The notes under the pieces were generated by a model. It saw only the letters and a program-made list of their open reading frames with translations. It had not been told where the DNA came from and made no database searches. A DNA stretch of 64,000 bases, from positions 2,170,001-2,234,000 of the forward strand of contig NZ_VOBC01000001.1 of NCBI RefSeq assembly GCF_008369195.1, in the 5' to 3' direction. The stretch comes from Sporosarcina sp. ANT_H38 (lineage in GTDB: Bacteria > Bacillota > Bacilli > Bacillales_A > Planococcaceae). The translations under genes were made by a program, and so were the position numbers. How positions within the stretch are numbered: position 1 is the first letter of the stretch; the number at the start of each line of letters is the position of its first letter. Below are positions 30,016 through 38,916 of this stretch, piece after piece.

Positions 30016-30040
30016 CCGTTTTTACGTGAAAATGTGTCAA
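30016..30040 (-). promoter_or_regulatory. Possible promoter of mraZ
   Basis: TTGACA (30035-30040) is exact on the minus strand, followed after 17-19 bases by a poor -10 (TAGAAA or similar). It lies just upstream of the MraZ boxes, which would make them a downstream operator. Tentative because of the weak -10. Confidence 0.4.
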
Positions 30041-30077
30041 TAGTACTTGTTTCAGTGAGATTTTTCTGAAAATAAAG

Positions 30078-30124
30078 AAAGACACCCTTACAGCACGACT
30101 TTGTGCTTGCAAGAATGTCTTACT
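30078..30124 (-). terminator. bshC terminator
   Basis: Minus strand: AAGACATTCTTGCAAGCAC pairs with GTGCTGTAAGGGTGTCTT, with small bulges, and is followed by TCTTTATTTTC. It follows the bshC stop by about ten bases. Confidence 0.65.
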
Positions 30125-30134
30125 AATTCAATTA

Positions 30135-31751
30135 TTATAGATAGATGACTTTATGAGTCCCATCCATCACTAACGGCAATCTCAGAAGTTCCTGGATAAG
30201 CGTTGGTCCGTAACTGTTTAAATAGGTATATGGTGTATAAAGCCGTTCTTGCAATACGCCTTCAGGGAACAATTCCCCTTCCAATAAACCGAATGCACGA
30301 AGTACCGTGTCATGCTTCAACAATTCCGCCTCTTCTGCTTTCCCTTTAAGATAGTCCAATTGCTTAGTATGAAAAAGAAGATTTTTTTTGAGTAGTTCTT
30401 GCATCATTTGCCCTTGCTGTTCTGTAAACTCAGCGATTTTTTTGTACTGAATGTCTAACATGTTTTCCGTTTCATTCAGCACCGCGTCGAAACATTCATC
30501 ATGTAGACCTTTGACAAAATGTTCACGGGCATTTACTACTGCTCCTGACATAACGTCTTCAACCGTGAAGTTTTTTTCACTAAGTGTATGCTTCACTTGC
30601 GGTGTTACTAACGTCATCGACATACGCGGTACAATAATAGGCATTTTCATACCTAGATGATGAAACGCCTCTTTCAAAACTGCCCAATAAGCGATTTCTC
30701 CCGGACCTCCAACGAATGCAAGCACGGGGAAGACCATGTCCTGCATAAGCGGTCTTGTCGCAACATTATTACTCAAAAGCCAAGGTTCTTCTTGAGCAAT
30801 TTTGAGCATATCCGTTTTTGAAAATCGGAGTCCCAAGCTTTCATTAACAAAATAGTCATCTTTTCTCGAAAGAAGAACTCTCCCCGTGTCATGTACGTAA
30901 AAAAGATTAGCAGCATCAATCTCAGCGACAAGCGGAGAACCAAAACCTTTTTCTACGAATAGTTCTTCTTTTTTCGAAATTTTTTTAGCAAGCTGCTCAG
31001 ATTCTTCAATTAGATGCGCAAAACTGGATTTTTCGAGCTCCCGTAATTGCTTGGTTGCAGAATCAATGAACAATAGGCCTTCCTCTTTGAAAAGACCGTT
31101 CATGAGCCTGACAAAAAATCGTGTAAACGTTTCTTCCTTGTCCACAGCACCAAGGACCTCATCCAACAGATCTTTTGTATATGCCGTTTCACCAAACTTG
31201 CCAAAAATATCTTTAACTAATGATGCCATCAATTCTTTGTCATACTCCGCATCTGACGCCATCAGCTTTAGTACGAAGTTTTCTCGATATTGATGTTTCG
31301 TTGCGCGACCTTCCAATCGCGTATAAACATGATTAATCTCATTCAAGTCATGATCTTCACCTGCAACCCAAAATACCGGCACAACAGGTACACCTAATTT
31401 ATCTCTTTGCTCTTTCGCAAGTAAAATAACCGTAATCGCTTTGTGAACAGAGTATAAAGGGCCCGTCAAAATACCTGCTTGTTGGCCACCAATTACGACA
31501 ACTGCATTTCCCGAAAGTTCGTCAATATGTTTGCTAGCATTCGCGGATATTCCAAAAGGCTCCATAAATGAACGGATTGTTTCTGCAAGCTGAGTTCTTC
31601 CAAATGTTCGTCCTGCAAGCTCCTCTAACCTCTCGGGATAGGAACTTTCTTCGTTTTTATAATCAAAAAACGTATGTAAAAAATCTTTATCATTATTATA
31701 CGATTGCATCACTTTATTGTTTTCTTGTAATGCCACAATTTCCAATTTCAT
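30135..31751 (-). CDS. bshC: Bacillithiol biosynthesis cysteine-adding enzyme
   Basis: Putative ligase of the last bacillithiol step, adding cysteine to glucosaminyl-malate. At 538 residues it matches B. subtilis BshC (YllA). The Rossmann-like segment has VVVIGGQQAGILTGPLYSVHKAITVILLA and PVFWVAGEDHDLNEINHVY, both family signatures; a long coiled-coil is present in the last third (ENMLDIQYKKIAEFTEQQGQMMQELLKK). In the genome it sits between panE and mraZ, as yllA does. Bacillithiol use is typical of Bacillales. Confidence 0.94.
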   Translation of the reverse strand: MKLEIVALQENNKVMQSYNNDKDFLHTFFDYKNEESSYPERLEELAGRTFGRTQLAETIRSFMEPFGISANASKHIDELSGNAVVVIGGQQAGILTGPLYSVHKAITVILLAKEQRDKLGVPVVPVFWVAGEDHDLNEINHVYTRLEGRATKHQYRENFVLKLMASDAEYDKELMASLVKDIFGKFGETAYTKDLLDEVLGAVDKEETFTRFFVRLMNGLFKEEGLLFIDSATKQLRELEKSSFAHLIEESEQLAKKISKKEELFVEKGFGSPLVAEIDAANLFYVHDTGRVLLSRKDDYFVNESLGLRFSKTDMLKIAQEEPWLLSNNVATRPLMQDMVFPVLAFVGGPGEIAYWAVLKEAFHHLGMKMPIIVPRMSMTLVTPQVKHTLSEKNFTVEDVMSGAVVNAREHFVKGLHDECFDAVLNETENMLDIQYKKIAEFTEQQGQMMQELLKKNLLFHTKQLDYLKGKAEEAELLKHDTVLRAFGLLEGELFPEGVLQERLYTPYTYLNSYGPTLIQELLRLPLVMDGTHKVIYL

Positions 31752-31846
31752 TATTCATGCCCCTTTGTAACTAACGATATGAACAGAGTATAGCATTTCA
31801 TGCTACAGGATTGAAATACATACGCTTATACACTAAACACTGACGT

Positions 31847-32236
31847 TCATCCTACATATTCAACGATTTTCAAAACCATTCCGGTGATTAGAAGAATGAC
31901 ATAAGCTACAAATAAAACAAGAAAATAAAATCGCCAAGTTCTCCGTAAGAGCCGAACAATCTGGAATTCCTTCATCTTTCTGCGCTCAATGAGGGCGAAG
32001 ATGATGGCAATGATGATGGCAATTCCCACTATGTAAACCCATATCCCTTGCCCAAATACCGTCCTTGATACGACATAGACGGCTAGAAACAGCAACGGCG
32101 TCGTGACATCTGCTGCAAGCCCTAGGTTTGACGCCGGAGCTTTCCCCATTTCCCGTATGACAACCATGAATACAATCGTGACAAGGAAAGGAAACAAAAT
32201 AATTGCCGCTAAAAATGCAGTGATCACTTCGTTCAT
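31847..32236 (-). CDS. DUF3397 membrane protein
   Basis: A 129-residue protein with four hydrophobic segments, arranged roughly as residues 5-27, 38-57, 60-78 and 100-122, and a basic loop ERRKMKEFQIVRLLRRTWRF. I recognise it as the DUF3397 family, found in Bacillales near bshC; its function is unknown. The ATG at 32236 overlaps the panE stop (ATGA) and has a GGAG site, so it is translated with panE. The longer reading from 32254 runs into panE. Confidence 0.75.
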   Translation of the reverse strand: MNEVITAFLAAIILFPFLVTIVFMVVIREMGKAPASNLGLAADVTTPLLFLAVYVVSRTVFGQGIWVYIVGIAIIIAIIFALIERRKMKEFQIVRLLRRTWRFYFLVLFVAYVILLITGMVLKIVEYVG

Positions 32237-33135
32237 AGCTTCGCTCCTTGCCACTCTATGGCAAATAGCATTTGTTCAAAGGCTGTAAGAAGCGGCAAAG
32301 ACTTGTTACATCCATCCGCTTTCCGGATAACGGCAGTGACAATTGTCTCGATTTCCATCGGCTGATTAGCCAAGCGATCGACTAACATCGATGAACGGTT
32401 TTGCGCTGTTTTTCTACAGATGCCCTTCACTGCTTCGAACGGAAGGATTGACTGCATTTCAGGAAATGCACTTAGCAGTTCTGCATACAAGGAATTGAAA
32501 AGTGTTAGACAATGATCGTTGGTAAGTAATTCTCCGTTTTTCACACCAAGGATAGCAGTCAAAGGATTAATCATGCAATTGATAAGTACTTTGCGCAGAA
32601 GAATCTGTTCTGCATCCGAATGATGGCTTACCGGAAATAAGTCCGAATGCGCCTGTCCAATTATTTCGAATACACTGTTACTACCACGGGCGGTAGCAAT
32701 TGTTATCATTCCAACCCCATTATGGGAGACGGTACGATCATCCAACCGACTAGCTCCATGCTCGACAGTGGCAAATGCGACGTGCGGTAATTCAAGATTA
32801 TTCACTAATTCCAAATGCCCAATGCCATTCTGTACGAACAACACAGGGTTGTATACATGTGCTTCCTGCATTTCTGACAAGAGTTCACGGAGACCTGCAT
32901 ATTTGACCGCGACAATCCAAAGAGCTGTAGTCGACAGATTCCGGATATCCGTCGTAGCATTGACATGCAATACCTCTTTAGTATTATCTTGATTAATGCG
33001 TTGAATACCATTCACGCGAATATGTTCCGCTTGCTCTTCTCTTCTTACATAGAATGTCACTTCTATTCCAACTTCCGACAAATAAGACCCCATCAGAAGT
33101 CCAATCGAACCCGCTCCAGCAATGATTACCTCCAT
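32233..33135 (-). CDS. panE: 2-dehydropantoate 2-reductase family protein
   Basis: NADPH-dependent reductase of the ketopantoate reductase family, for pantothenate synthesis. The N-terminal nucleotide-binding motif is IIAGAGSIGLLMGSYLSEVG; KYAGLRELLSEM and LFVQNGIGHLELV follow, with the catalytic-lysine segment KVLINCMINPLTAILGVKNGELL near residue 173. At 300 residues it matches B. subtilis YlbQ. Several bacteria carry more than one such gene, so the pantoate role is likely but not proven. A dispersed repeat abuts its ribosome site. Confidence 0.85.
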   Translation of the reverse strand: MEVIIAGAGSIGLLMGSYLSEVGIEVTFYVRREEQAEHIRVNGIQRINQDNTKEVLHVNATTDIRNLSTTALWIVAVKYAGLRELLSEMQEAHVYNPVLFVQNGIGHLELVNNLELPHVAFATVEHGASRLDDRTVSHNGVGMITIATARGSNSVFEIIGQAHSDLFPVSHHSDAEQILLRKVLINCMINPLTAILGVKNGELLTNDHCLTLFNSLYAELLSAFPEMQSILPFEAVKGICRKTAQNRSSMLVDRLANQPMEIETIVTAVIRKADGCNKSLPLLTAFEQMLFAIEWQGAKL

Positions 33136-33159
33136 ACATTAGTCCTCCTTCCTAAGTAA

Positions 33160-33343
33160 AGTGTAAGGCACCATCCAGCCCCGACAGGTATAAGCGAAAA
33201 GATAGGCAGTCTACTATTGCGACTTCCTGTGGTAACAAGGAGGGATGAAGTTCAATCCCTCTAACAGTAAAACGGCAATAGACCGATGAACTGTTTGTTT
33301 CGCTTATGACCTGAGAGGTGGCGCCTGGCGCTAGACACTGTTC
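33160..33343. repeat. Dispersed hairpin repeat upstream of panE
   Basis: Left edge AAGGCACCATCCAGCC and AGGTATAAGCGAAA pair with the right edge TTTCGCTTATGACCT and GGTGGCGCCTGG to form a long imperfect inverted repeat. Inside is the hairpin GAGGGATGAAGTTCAATCCC. The left edge is about 25 bases from the panE ATG, as at pyrB and ileS. Confidence 0.8.
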
Positions 33344-33375
33344 CATATAGAAAAAATTATACTCTTGTATCTAAA

Positions 33376-33414
33376 AAAGAAAAGGTCCACCTGAATACAG
33401 TGGGCCTTTTTATT
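33376..33414 (-). terminator. Terminator of the acyl-CoA carboxylase operon
   Basis: AAAGGCCCAC pairs with GTGGACCTTT on the minus strand around a nine-base loop; T-rich sequence follows. It lies about ten bases after the carboxyltransferase stop. Confidence 0.75.
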
Positions 33415-33424
33415 CTTTGCTTGA

Positions 33425-34975
33425 TTATACAGGATACACTGGATGTTTTCTCGGTGGCTGCGGAAGATCTTTTGTACTGTAGAAACGGTATCGGTCTGCA
33501 AGTACACCTCTTAAGCTTGATGGCGCCACAATTTCATCGATGATTAGTTCAGATGCCATCTTGTAAATATCAATTTCTTCCTTATATTCTTTATGCTTTT
33601 CTTGAACGAACGCAAGCCGTTCCTTTGGATCTTCAATTGCTTCAATTTTATTTGAATAGACTGCATTTACTGCCGCTTCAGGTCCCATAACGGCAATTTG
33701 AGCAGTCGGTAACGCGATACAAACATCCGGCTCAAACGCAGGACCCGCCATCGCGTAAAGACCAGCTCCATATGCTTTACGGACAATAACTGAAATTTTC
33801 GGCACAGTTGCTGAGCTCATTGCCATAATTAGTTTTGCACCATGACGGATGATTCCCGCACGCTCAACTTTCGTTCCAATCATAAAGCCTGGAACGTCAG
33901 CAAGAAACAGCAGGGGAATCGAGAATGCATCACAAAGGTTGATGAATTTTGTTGCTTTATCAGCGGAATCAACGAACAGTACTCCGCCTTTTACTTTCGG
34001 CTGATTAGCAATGATACCAACTGGCTGTCCTTCTATTCTTGCCAATCCTGTAATAATTTCGCCAGCAAATAACTTCTTGACGTCGAAGTAACTGCCTTCA
34101 TCAATCAGTGCATCAATCGCTTCGTACATATCGAATGGTGCATTTTGATTTTCCGGAATAATCGCTTCAAGCGTCCGTCCAACTTTCGCCTCCACTGATT
34201 CTTTCAAGGCAGGCTTCTCTGTGAAGTTTGCAGGGAAAAACGCTAGATAACGGCGAGCTTCCGCGATAGCTTCTTCCTCGTTCGCTACAAGTACGTCTCC
34301 ACAACCGCTAACTGAACAATGCATGCGCGCGCCGCCCATTTCTTCAAGTGTTACTTTTTCACCGATTACTTTTTCAGCCATACGCGGTGAACCTAAATAC
34401 ATCGAAGCATTTCCATCCACCATAATAACAATATCGCAAAACGCCGGTATATACGCACCTCCGGCAGCAGAAGGGCCGAACAGAATACATACTTGCGGTA
34501 TGAAACCCGATAATCTCACTTGGTTGTGGAATATCTTCCCTGCGCCACGACGGTTCGGGAACATATCAAGTTGATCTGTAATACGAGCACCTGCTGAATC
34601 GACAAGATACAACAGTGGCACACGGTTCTTCTCAGCTATTTCCTGGATACGGATAATTTTCTCAACTGTACGAGCACCCCAAGAACCCGCTTTTACCGTT
34701 GAATCGTTCGCCATAACGCAGACCGTCTGACCGTTCACTTTCCCCATCGCTGTAACAACGCCGTCTGCTGGCAAATCCCCTGCTTCACAATTGGCAAACC
34801 TGCCGTCTTCTGTATACTCCCCGCCATCAAAAAGAAGCTCCAGCCGATCACGTACGAAAAGTTTGTTCTGTTCCTTCAATTTCTCGTGGTATTTAGAATG
34901 GCCCCCTGCATAAATTTCCCGCAATCTAGCGTCAAGCTTGTCATTGTAAACTGTCTTTTCAGTTGTTTTATTCAC
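33425..34975 (-). CDS. Acyl-CoA carboxylase, carboxyltransferase subunit
   Basis: Biotin-dependent carboxyltransferase of the PccB/MccB type, transferring carboxyl from carboxybiotin to an acyl-CoA. At 516 residues it has both crotonase-like halves: SAGARITDQLDMFPNR and PSAAGGAYIPAFCD in the first, ADVPGFMIGTKVERAGIIRHGAKL and MAGPAFEPD in the second. It forms a set with the biotin carboxylase and biotinyl carrier upstream, resembling B. subtilis YngE. Substrate cannot be settled from sequence: methylcrotonyl-CoA or propionyl-CoA are the main options. Confidence 0.9.
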   Translation of the reverse strand: MNKTTEKTVYNDKLDARLREIYAGGHSKYHEKLKEQNKLFVRDRLELLFDGGEYTEDGRFANCEAGDLPADGVVTAMGKVNGQTVCVMANDSTVKAGSWGARTVEKIIRIQEIAEKNRVPLLYLVDSAGARITDQLDMFPNRRGAGKIFHNQVRLSGFIPQVCILFGPSAAGGAYIPAFCDIVIMVDGNASMYLGSPRMAEKVIGEKVTLEEMGGARMHCSVSGCGDVLVANEEEAIAEARRYLAFFPANFTEKPALKESVEAKVGRTLEAIIPENQNAPFDMYEAIDALIDEGSYFDVKKLFAGEIITGLARIEGQPVGIIANQPKVKGGVLFVDSADKATKFINLCDAFSIPLLFLADVPGFMIGTKVERAGIIRHGAKLIMAMSSATVPKISVIVRKAYGAGLYAMAGPAFEPDVCIALPTAQIAVMGPEAAVNAVYSNKIEAIEDPKERLAFVQEKHKEYKEEIDIYKMASELIIDEIVAPSSLRGVLADRYRFYSTKDLPQPPRKHPVYPV

Positions 34976-35064
34976 TTAAAAAACCCCTTTCGTAAATCAT
35001 CTCCACATATTCACCTTATGTCTAGCTTATATGCGACCAGATACCACAGGCCGCCTCCGCGTTT

Positions 35065-35280
35065 CTATCCTTCGACCGTAGCTAAAACATCTTCTTCGTT
35101 AACAAAGTCACCGACTTTTACATTGATAGCTGTTACTTTTCCAGCCGTTTCTGCTTCAATTGGAATTTCCATTTTCATCGATTCGAGTACGACGATTACT
35201 TGCCCTACCGCTACTTCTTCTCCCACTGCTACATTTACAGTAAATACAGTACCCGCCATCGTTGATTTCACTTGTGTCAT
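35065..35280 (-). CDS. Biotinyl carrier protein of acyl-CoA carboxylase
   Basis: A 71-residue stand-alone biotinyl domain. The biotinylation motif is ESMKMEIPIEAETAGKV, with the modified lysine between two methionines, near residue 38. It starts at 35280 and overlaps the accC-like stop (ATGA), so the two are co-translated. It lies between the biotin carboxylase and the carboxyltransferase, matching YngHB of B. subtilis. A start at 35313 would add 11 residues inside the upstream gene. Confidence 0.92.
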   Translation of the reverse strand: MTQVKSTMAGTVFTVNVAVGEEVAVGQVIVVLESMKMEIPIEAETAGKVTAINVKVGDFVNEEDVLATVEG

Positions 35281-36638
35281 TTTGTCATTTCCTCCTTTTG
35301 TTTTGCGCTCCATGTTGTTAAAACTGATGTTAAATAGTCCCCCGCAATAAACTCTTCAGATTCCAGAAATTTATTGAATAAAGGTATGTTCGTTTTCAAA
35401 CCTTCAATTTCCACCTTCGACAAAAATGCTACTGATTTCCGAATTGCTTCTTCCCTTGTTTGTGCATGTACAATTACTTTCGAAATAAGCGGATCATAAA
35501 ACGGCGTCACTTTGCCACCTTCGATGTATCCGTGGTCAACACGAATTCCCGTCGTATCTCCCCAATCAAGTTTTTTGATTGTTCCCGGTGAAGGCATGAA
35601 TTTGATTGGATCTTCTGCATAAATGCGGAATTCAATTGCATGTCCTTTAGATTTGATGTCATCCTGATTTATCACAGGAAGTTTATTCCCTTTTACAATT
35701 TCTATTTGCCATTCAACAAGGTCAAATCCAGTCACTTCTTCAGTAACAGGATGTTCAACTTGTAATCTAGTATTCATTTCAAGAAAATAGACTTCATTGT
35801 TTTCATCGACAATGAATTCGACAGTTCCTGCATTTTTATAAGATACGGCTTTCGCTGCATCGACTGCCGCTTTGTAAAGGCGCTGACGTGTGTCTTCAGT
35901 TAAGTGCGGTGAAGGTGATTCTTCAATCACTTTCTGATTGCGTCGCTGAACTGAACAGTTACGCTCAAACATATGTACAACATTTCCAAAATTATCTCCG
36001 AAAATCTGCACTTCGATATGACGTGCATTGGCTATGAACTTTTCAAGGAAAACAACGTCATCACCAAAATACGTTTTCGCTCGCGTTTTTATAGATTGAA
36101 AGTGTTGACTGAGCGCTTGCTCATCTTCACAACGAACCATACCAATTCCGCCGCCACCAGCACTTGCCTTTAACATAATCGGATAGCCGATTTCAATTGC
36201 AGCTTGTATGGCATCTTCTAAAGAAGCGATTCCTTCGTCTGTTCCGGGTACAACTGGCACCCCTGCCGCTTTCATTGTCCCACGGGAACCGATTTTATCG
36301 CCCATTTTTTCAATTGTATCTACGTCAGGTCCGATGAATCGAATTCCTGCCTCTTGTACTTTACGTGCAAATGCGGCGTTCTCCGATAGCAAACCATATC
36401 CTGGATGAATAGCATCTGCCCCGGTCCGAACCGCGATTTCGATTATATCGTCTGCTTTCAAATATGATTGTTGAACTTGTGCAGGTCCTAACAAAAACGC
36501 CTCGTCCGCTTCTTTCACGAACGGCATGTCCACATCCGCTTCCGAATAGACAACAACAACGCTAATACCAAGACGCTTACAAGTCTTTATGATTCTAAGA
36601 GCGATTTCCCCACGATTCGCAATCAGTATTTTATCCAT
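35277..36638 (-). CDS. Biotin carboxylase subunit of acyl-CoA carboxylase
   Basis: ATP-dependent enzyme that carboxylates the biotinyl carrier. At 453 residues it has the biotin carboxylase fold: ILIANRGEIALRIIKTCKRLG at the start, the glycine-rich ATP loop KASAGGGGIGMVR, the metal and catalytic segment FLEMNTRLQVEHPVTEEVTGFDLVEWQI and RIYAEDP. It resembles YngHA. Fatty-acid accC would normally pair with accB elsewhere, so this is probably a second, catabolic enzyme. First gene of a three-gene operon. Confidence 0.92.
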   Translation of the reverse strand: MDKILIANRGEIALRIIKTCKRLGISVVVVYSEADVDMPFVKEADEAFLLGPAQVQQSYLKADDIIEIAVRTGADAIHPGYGLLSENAAFARKVQEAGIRFIGPDVDTIEKMGDKIGSRGTMKAAGVPVVPGTDEGIASLEDAIQAAIEIGYPIMLKASAGGGGIGMVRCEDEQALSQHFQSIKTRAKTYFGDDVVFLEKFIANARHIEVQIFGDNFGNVVHMFERNCSVQRRNQKVIEESPSPHLTEDTRQRLYKAAVDAAKAVSYKNAGTVEFIVDENNEVYFLEMNTRLQVEHPVTEEVTGFDLVEWQIEIVKGNKLPVINQDDIKSKGHAIEFRIYAEDPIKFMPSPGTIKKLDWGDTTGIRVDHGYIEGGKVTPFYDPLISKVIVHAQTREEAIRKSVAFLSKVEIEGLKTNIPLFNKFLESEEFIAGDYLTSVLTTWSAKQKEEMTK

Positions 36639-36876
36639 GTTAATCCCCCAAACGATTTGATATGTATTTCTCCATCCCCCTTTAGTTTATACGATGAATG
36701 AAAGCGATTTCAACCTTTGTCTGAAAAAAACATCTTTTTATATCATTTCACCAATGAATTCCAGGGAATTCAGCAGTAAAAAAGTATTTAACTATATAAG
36801 TTGAACATAGGATTCCATACTCGAGTTGTTTGTTGGTTCAAAGTAAATGCATTGAACAATTTTGTGTGAGTAGCAT

Positions 36877-37008
36877 ATGGCGGTCATAATATGGCCGATG
36901 CCGGTCATATTCAAAGCCGTGGAGAGCATAACAGGGCTCATGCCGGTCATAATTGCATCCATGGCGAGCATAACGAGCTTCATGCCGGTCATAACACGAT
37001 AGCCGGCC
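36877..37008. repeat. Tandem repeat with 21-bp period
   Basis: Six adjoining 21-mers start at 36877, 36898, 36919, 36940, 36961 and 36982; typical units are ATGCCGGTCATAACACGATA and ATGGCGAGCATAACGAGCTT. Alternate units are more alike, giving a 42-bp super-period. The 490-base gap between the enoyl-CoA hydratase and the biotin carboxylase holds this array and the hydratase terminator; an open frame across it with recurring MTGM is only a product of the repeat. Confidence 0.85.
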
Positions 37009-37078
37009 ACATTATTACAGCTAAGAACGTCTTAATGCAAACAAGCATTACTTAAACTCAACTTATTTATGGCAATCA

Positions 37079-37117
37079 AAAAAACCGCCGCACATGTCCA
37101 AGACTTGTACAGCGGTT
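37079..37117 (-). terminator. Terminator of the enoyl-CoA hydratase gene
   Basis: AACCGC and GTACAAGTC pair with GGACATGTGC and CGGTT around a short loop, followed by seven T on the minus strand. It lies about 12 bases after the hydratase stop. Confidence 0.8.
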
Positions 37118-37128
37118 AATTTCACGTT

Positions 37129-37887
37129 TTATTTTTTCGATAAAAACTGTGCCACCGCATCATGGTGCGTGTCACTTCCCCAAAGAATTGAACATTGACG
37201 TGATTCTTCGATCATTCTGTCACGCATAAAATCAGCCGTCCATTTCCGGATGGCAATTGTTTTATACGCTCGATGGACAGACGGATGATGGGCGGACATT
37301 TTGGCAAGAAACTTTTTAAGCCCTTCTTCAGCAGTACCCTCATAAATTTCCGTTGCCCAACCCGTTTCAAGCATTTGATCAGCCGTATGTACCTCAGCTT
37401 CAGAAAGCAAGCGTAACACCCGATCATGCTTGCCATCTTTTTCAAATAGCAGAGTAGCTCCACCCCACCCCGTCGTAATAGCAAGGGTCCCTTGAATGAA
37501 ACCCGCTTTTGCAGTGGATGAAATGATGCGGTAATCACAAGCAGTAGCGATTTCACAACCACCACCTACTGCGGTACCATTTAGAAGCGCAATGACAGGC
37601 ATCGGTAGGGTAGCTACCCTGTATAATAGGCCAGCCATTTTGCTTAACATCGGATATGCTTCATCCGCCGTTCGCAAGGAATGGAATTCAGATAAATCTC
37701 CACCCGAACAGAATGCCCGATCACCCGCTCCTGTAATAACGGCAAATGCAACATCCGGATTTTCTTCTATGCGGACAAGAAATTGTTTAAGTCCTTCCAT
37801 GACAGCATAGTTGACTGCGTTGCGCATTTCAGGACGATCGATAGTAAACGTAGCAATTCCATTTTCGATAGCAATCGTATAAGACAT
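37129..37887 (-). CDS. Enoyl-CoA hydratase/isomerase family protein
   Basis: Crotonase-family enzyme of 252 residues from the ATG at 37887, which has a GGGAGA site 7 bases upstream. The oxyanion-hole segments are AFCSGGDLSEFHSL near residue 60 and LNGTAVGGGCEIATACDYRI near residue 103. The usual second catalytic Glu region is replaced by GTLAITTGWGGATLLFE, so hydration as opposed to isomerisation is not certain. It lies next to the carboxylase set but has its own terminator. A part in leucine or fatty-acid breakdown is inferred. Confidence 0.85.
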   Translation of the reverse strand: MSYTIAIENGIATFTIDRPEMRNAVNYAVMEGLKQFLVRIEENPDVAFAVITGAGDRAFCSGGDLSEFHSLRTADEAYPMLSKMAGLLYRVATLPMPVIALLNGTAVGGGCEIATACDYRIISSTAKAGFIQGTLAITTGWGGATLLFEKDGKHDRVLRLLSEAEVHTADQMLETGWATEIYEGTAEEGLKKFLAKMSAHHPSVHRAYKTIAIRKWTADFMRDRMIEESRQCSILWGSDTHHDAVAQFLSKK

Positions 37888-38007
37888 ATCCATTCTCCCA
37901 TCGTCTGTTATTATTTCCCCACTAAACACATTATTAAGCTACAGGCGCCAAACCGTATTATGCCTGTCGCGCCTAAACGACACCATCTGCATTTCTATGT
38001 ATAGGAA

Positions 38008-38046
38008 AAAGGCCACCGAGAGCCATGGTCTCACGGTAGCCTTCAT
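38008..38046 (-). terminator. rpmF terminator
   Basis: Minus strand GGCTACCGTGAGA pairs with TCTCGGTGGCC with small mismatches and is followed by TTTTTCC. It follows the rpmF stop by about 14 bases. Confidence 0.75.
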
Positions 38047-38059
38047 AGGCAAATCTTAC

Positions 38060-38233
38060 TTATTCGCCTACAACTTCTTTTCCTTTGTAATTTCCACATG
38101 ATTTACAAATGTGGTGAGCCAATTTGATTTCGCCACAGTTAGTACAAGTAGTCATTCCCGGTACTTGCAATTTATAATGCGTACGGCGCTTGTTTTTAAC
38201 TGTTTTGGATGTTCTTCTTTTTGGTACAGCCAT
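38060..38233 (-). CDS. rpmF: 50S ribosomal protein L32
   Basis: Ribosomal protein of 57 residues, [21 protein letters not shown] at the start and a zinc-binding pair CTNCG and CKSCG in the second half, so this is the zinc form. The ATG at 38233 lies 8 bases after GGAGG; an upstream GTG overlaps that site. It follows ylbN by 23 bases, the usual ylbN-rpmF pairing. Confidence 0.97.
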   Translation of the reverse strand: MAVPKRRTSKTVKNKRRTHYKLQVPGMTTCTNCGEIKLAHHICKSCGNYKGKEVVGE

Positions 38234-38256
38234 CTGGGGCACCTCCTTACGTTCGC

Positions 38257-38790
38257 CTATTCGCCCTTGGATTCAAAGAGCTTTGCCAAATCGGCAAGTC
38301 TAGGATCCACTTTCGTTTCCAGTTCCTTTCGGAGCCTGGCATTGTACACCTCATCAGTCGCATATGACCAGCCTTTTCCTTCTGCCTCTTGCATATCCTC
38401 GGCATTTTCACCGTAAATTTGAAGCGGCACTTCAAGGAGGACGAGCTCCTCAAATACAGGGGTCATGTCTACTACCTCACCCACAACAGGATGAATTTCA
38501 TCATCTGCTGCAAGAACTTCTTCATCCCAGCTGAACTGTTCGTCAGCTTCGATTGAGAATGGTAATTCGACGTCTTCCCATGTTCGTGAACAGGGCAATG
38601 TCAACGTACCTTCGAGCCGGAATCGGCATATCAATTTCTTGGAGCCGATTGTACAACTCCCGGTCACTCGGACAGGCGTAATATTCCGGATTTCCGGATT
38701 CCGTTTTTTCACGGATTCAAGGTCGACAGCTTCGTCAAGCGGCATCGCACCTTGTCTGTATCTCTGCAATTGATGGATTGACCATTTCAT
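38257..38790 (-). CDS. ylbN: DUF177 (YceD/YlbN) family protein
   Basis: A 177-residue acidic protein of the YceD family, linked to 23S rRNA accumulation in other organisms and almost always adjacent to rpmF. It starts [20 protein letters not shown] and contains the family motif [34 protein letters not shown]. The ATG at 38790 has GAGGTG 7 bases upstream; the open frame extends to 39045 but overlaps the divergent ylbM and has no ribosome site. Two cysteines in the motif may bind metal, unproven. Confidence 0.9.
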   Translation of the reverse strand: MKWSIHQLQRYRQGAMPLDEAVDLESVKKRNPEIRNITPVRVTGSCTIGSKKLICRFRLEGTLTLPCSRTWEDVELPFSIEADEQFSWDEEVLAADDEIHPVVGEVVDMTPVFEELVLLEVPLQIYGENAEDMQEAEGKGWSYATDEVYNARLRKELETKVDPRLADLAKLFESKGE

Positions 38791-38916
38791 GTCTATCACC
38801 TCAAGACAACAATGTTGATTATATAATGGGCGAAAAGGGATGTCAAGATATTTTCTTGTCACTTCATCAACCGCATAGGTATAATTAATATTCATTGTAG
38901 CAAAGGAGTGAAGAAT

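Noticed and set aside
36792-37010. Open frame of 72 codons with recurring MTGM on the minus strand
   Set aside because: It is produced by the 21-bp tandem repeat, whose period is a multiple of three, and has no ribosome site or family likeness.
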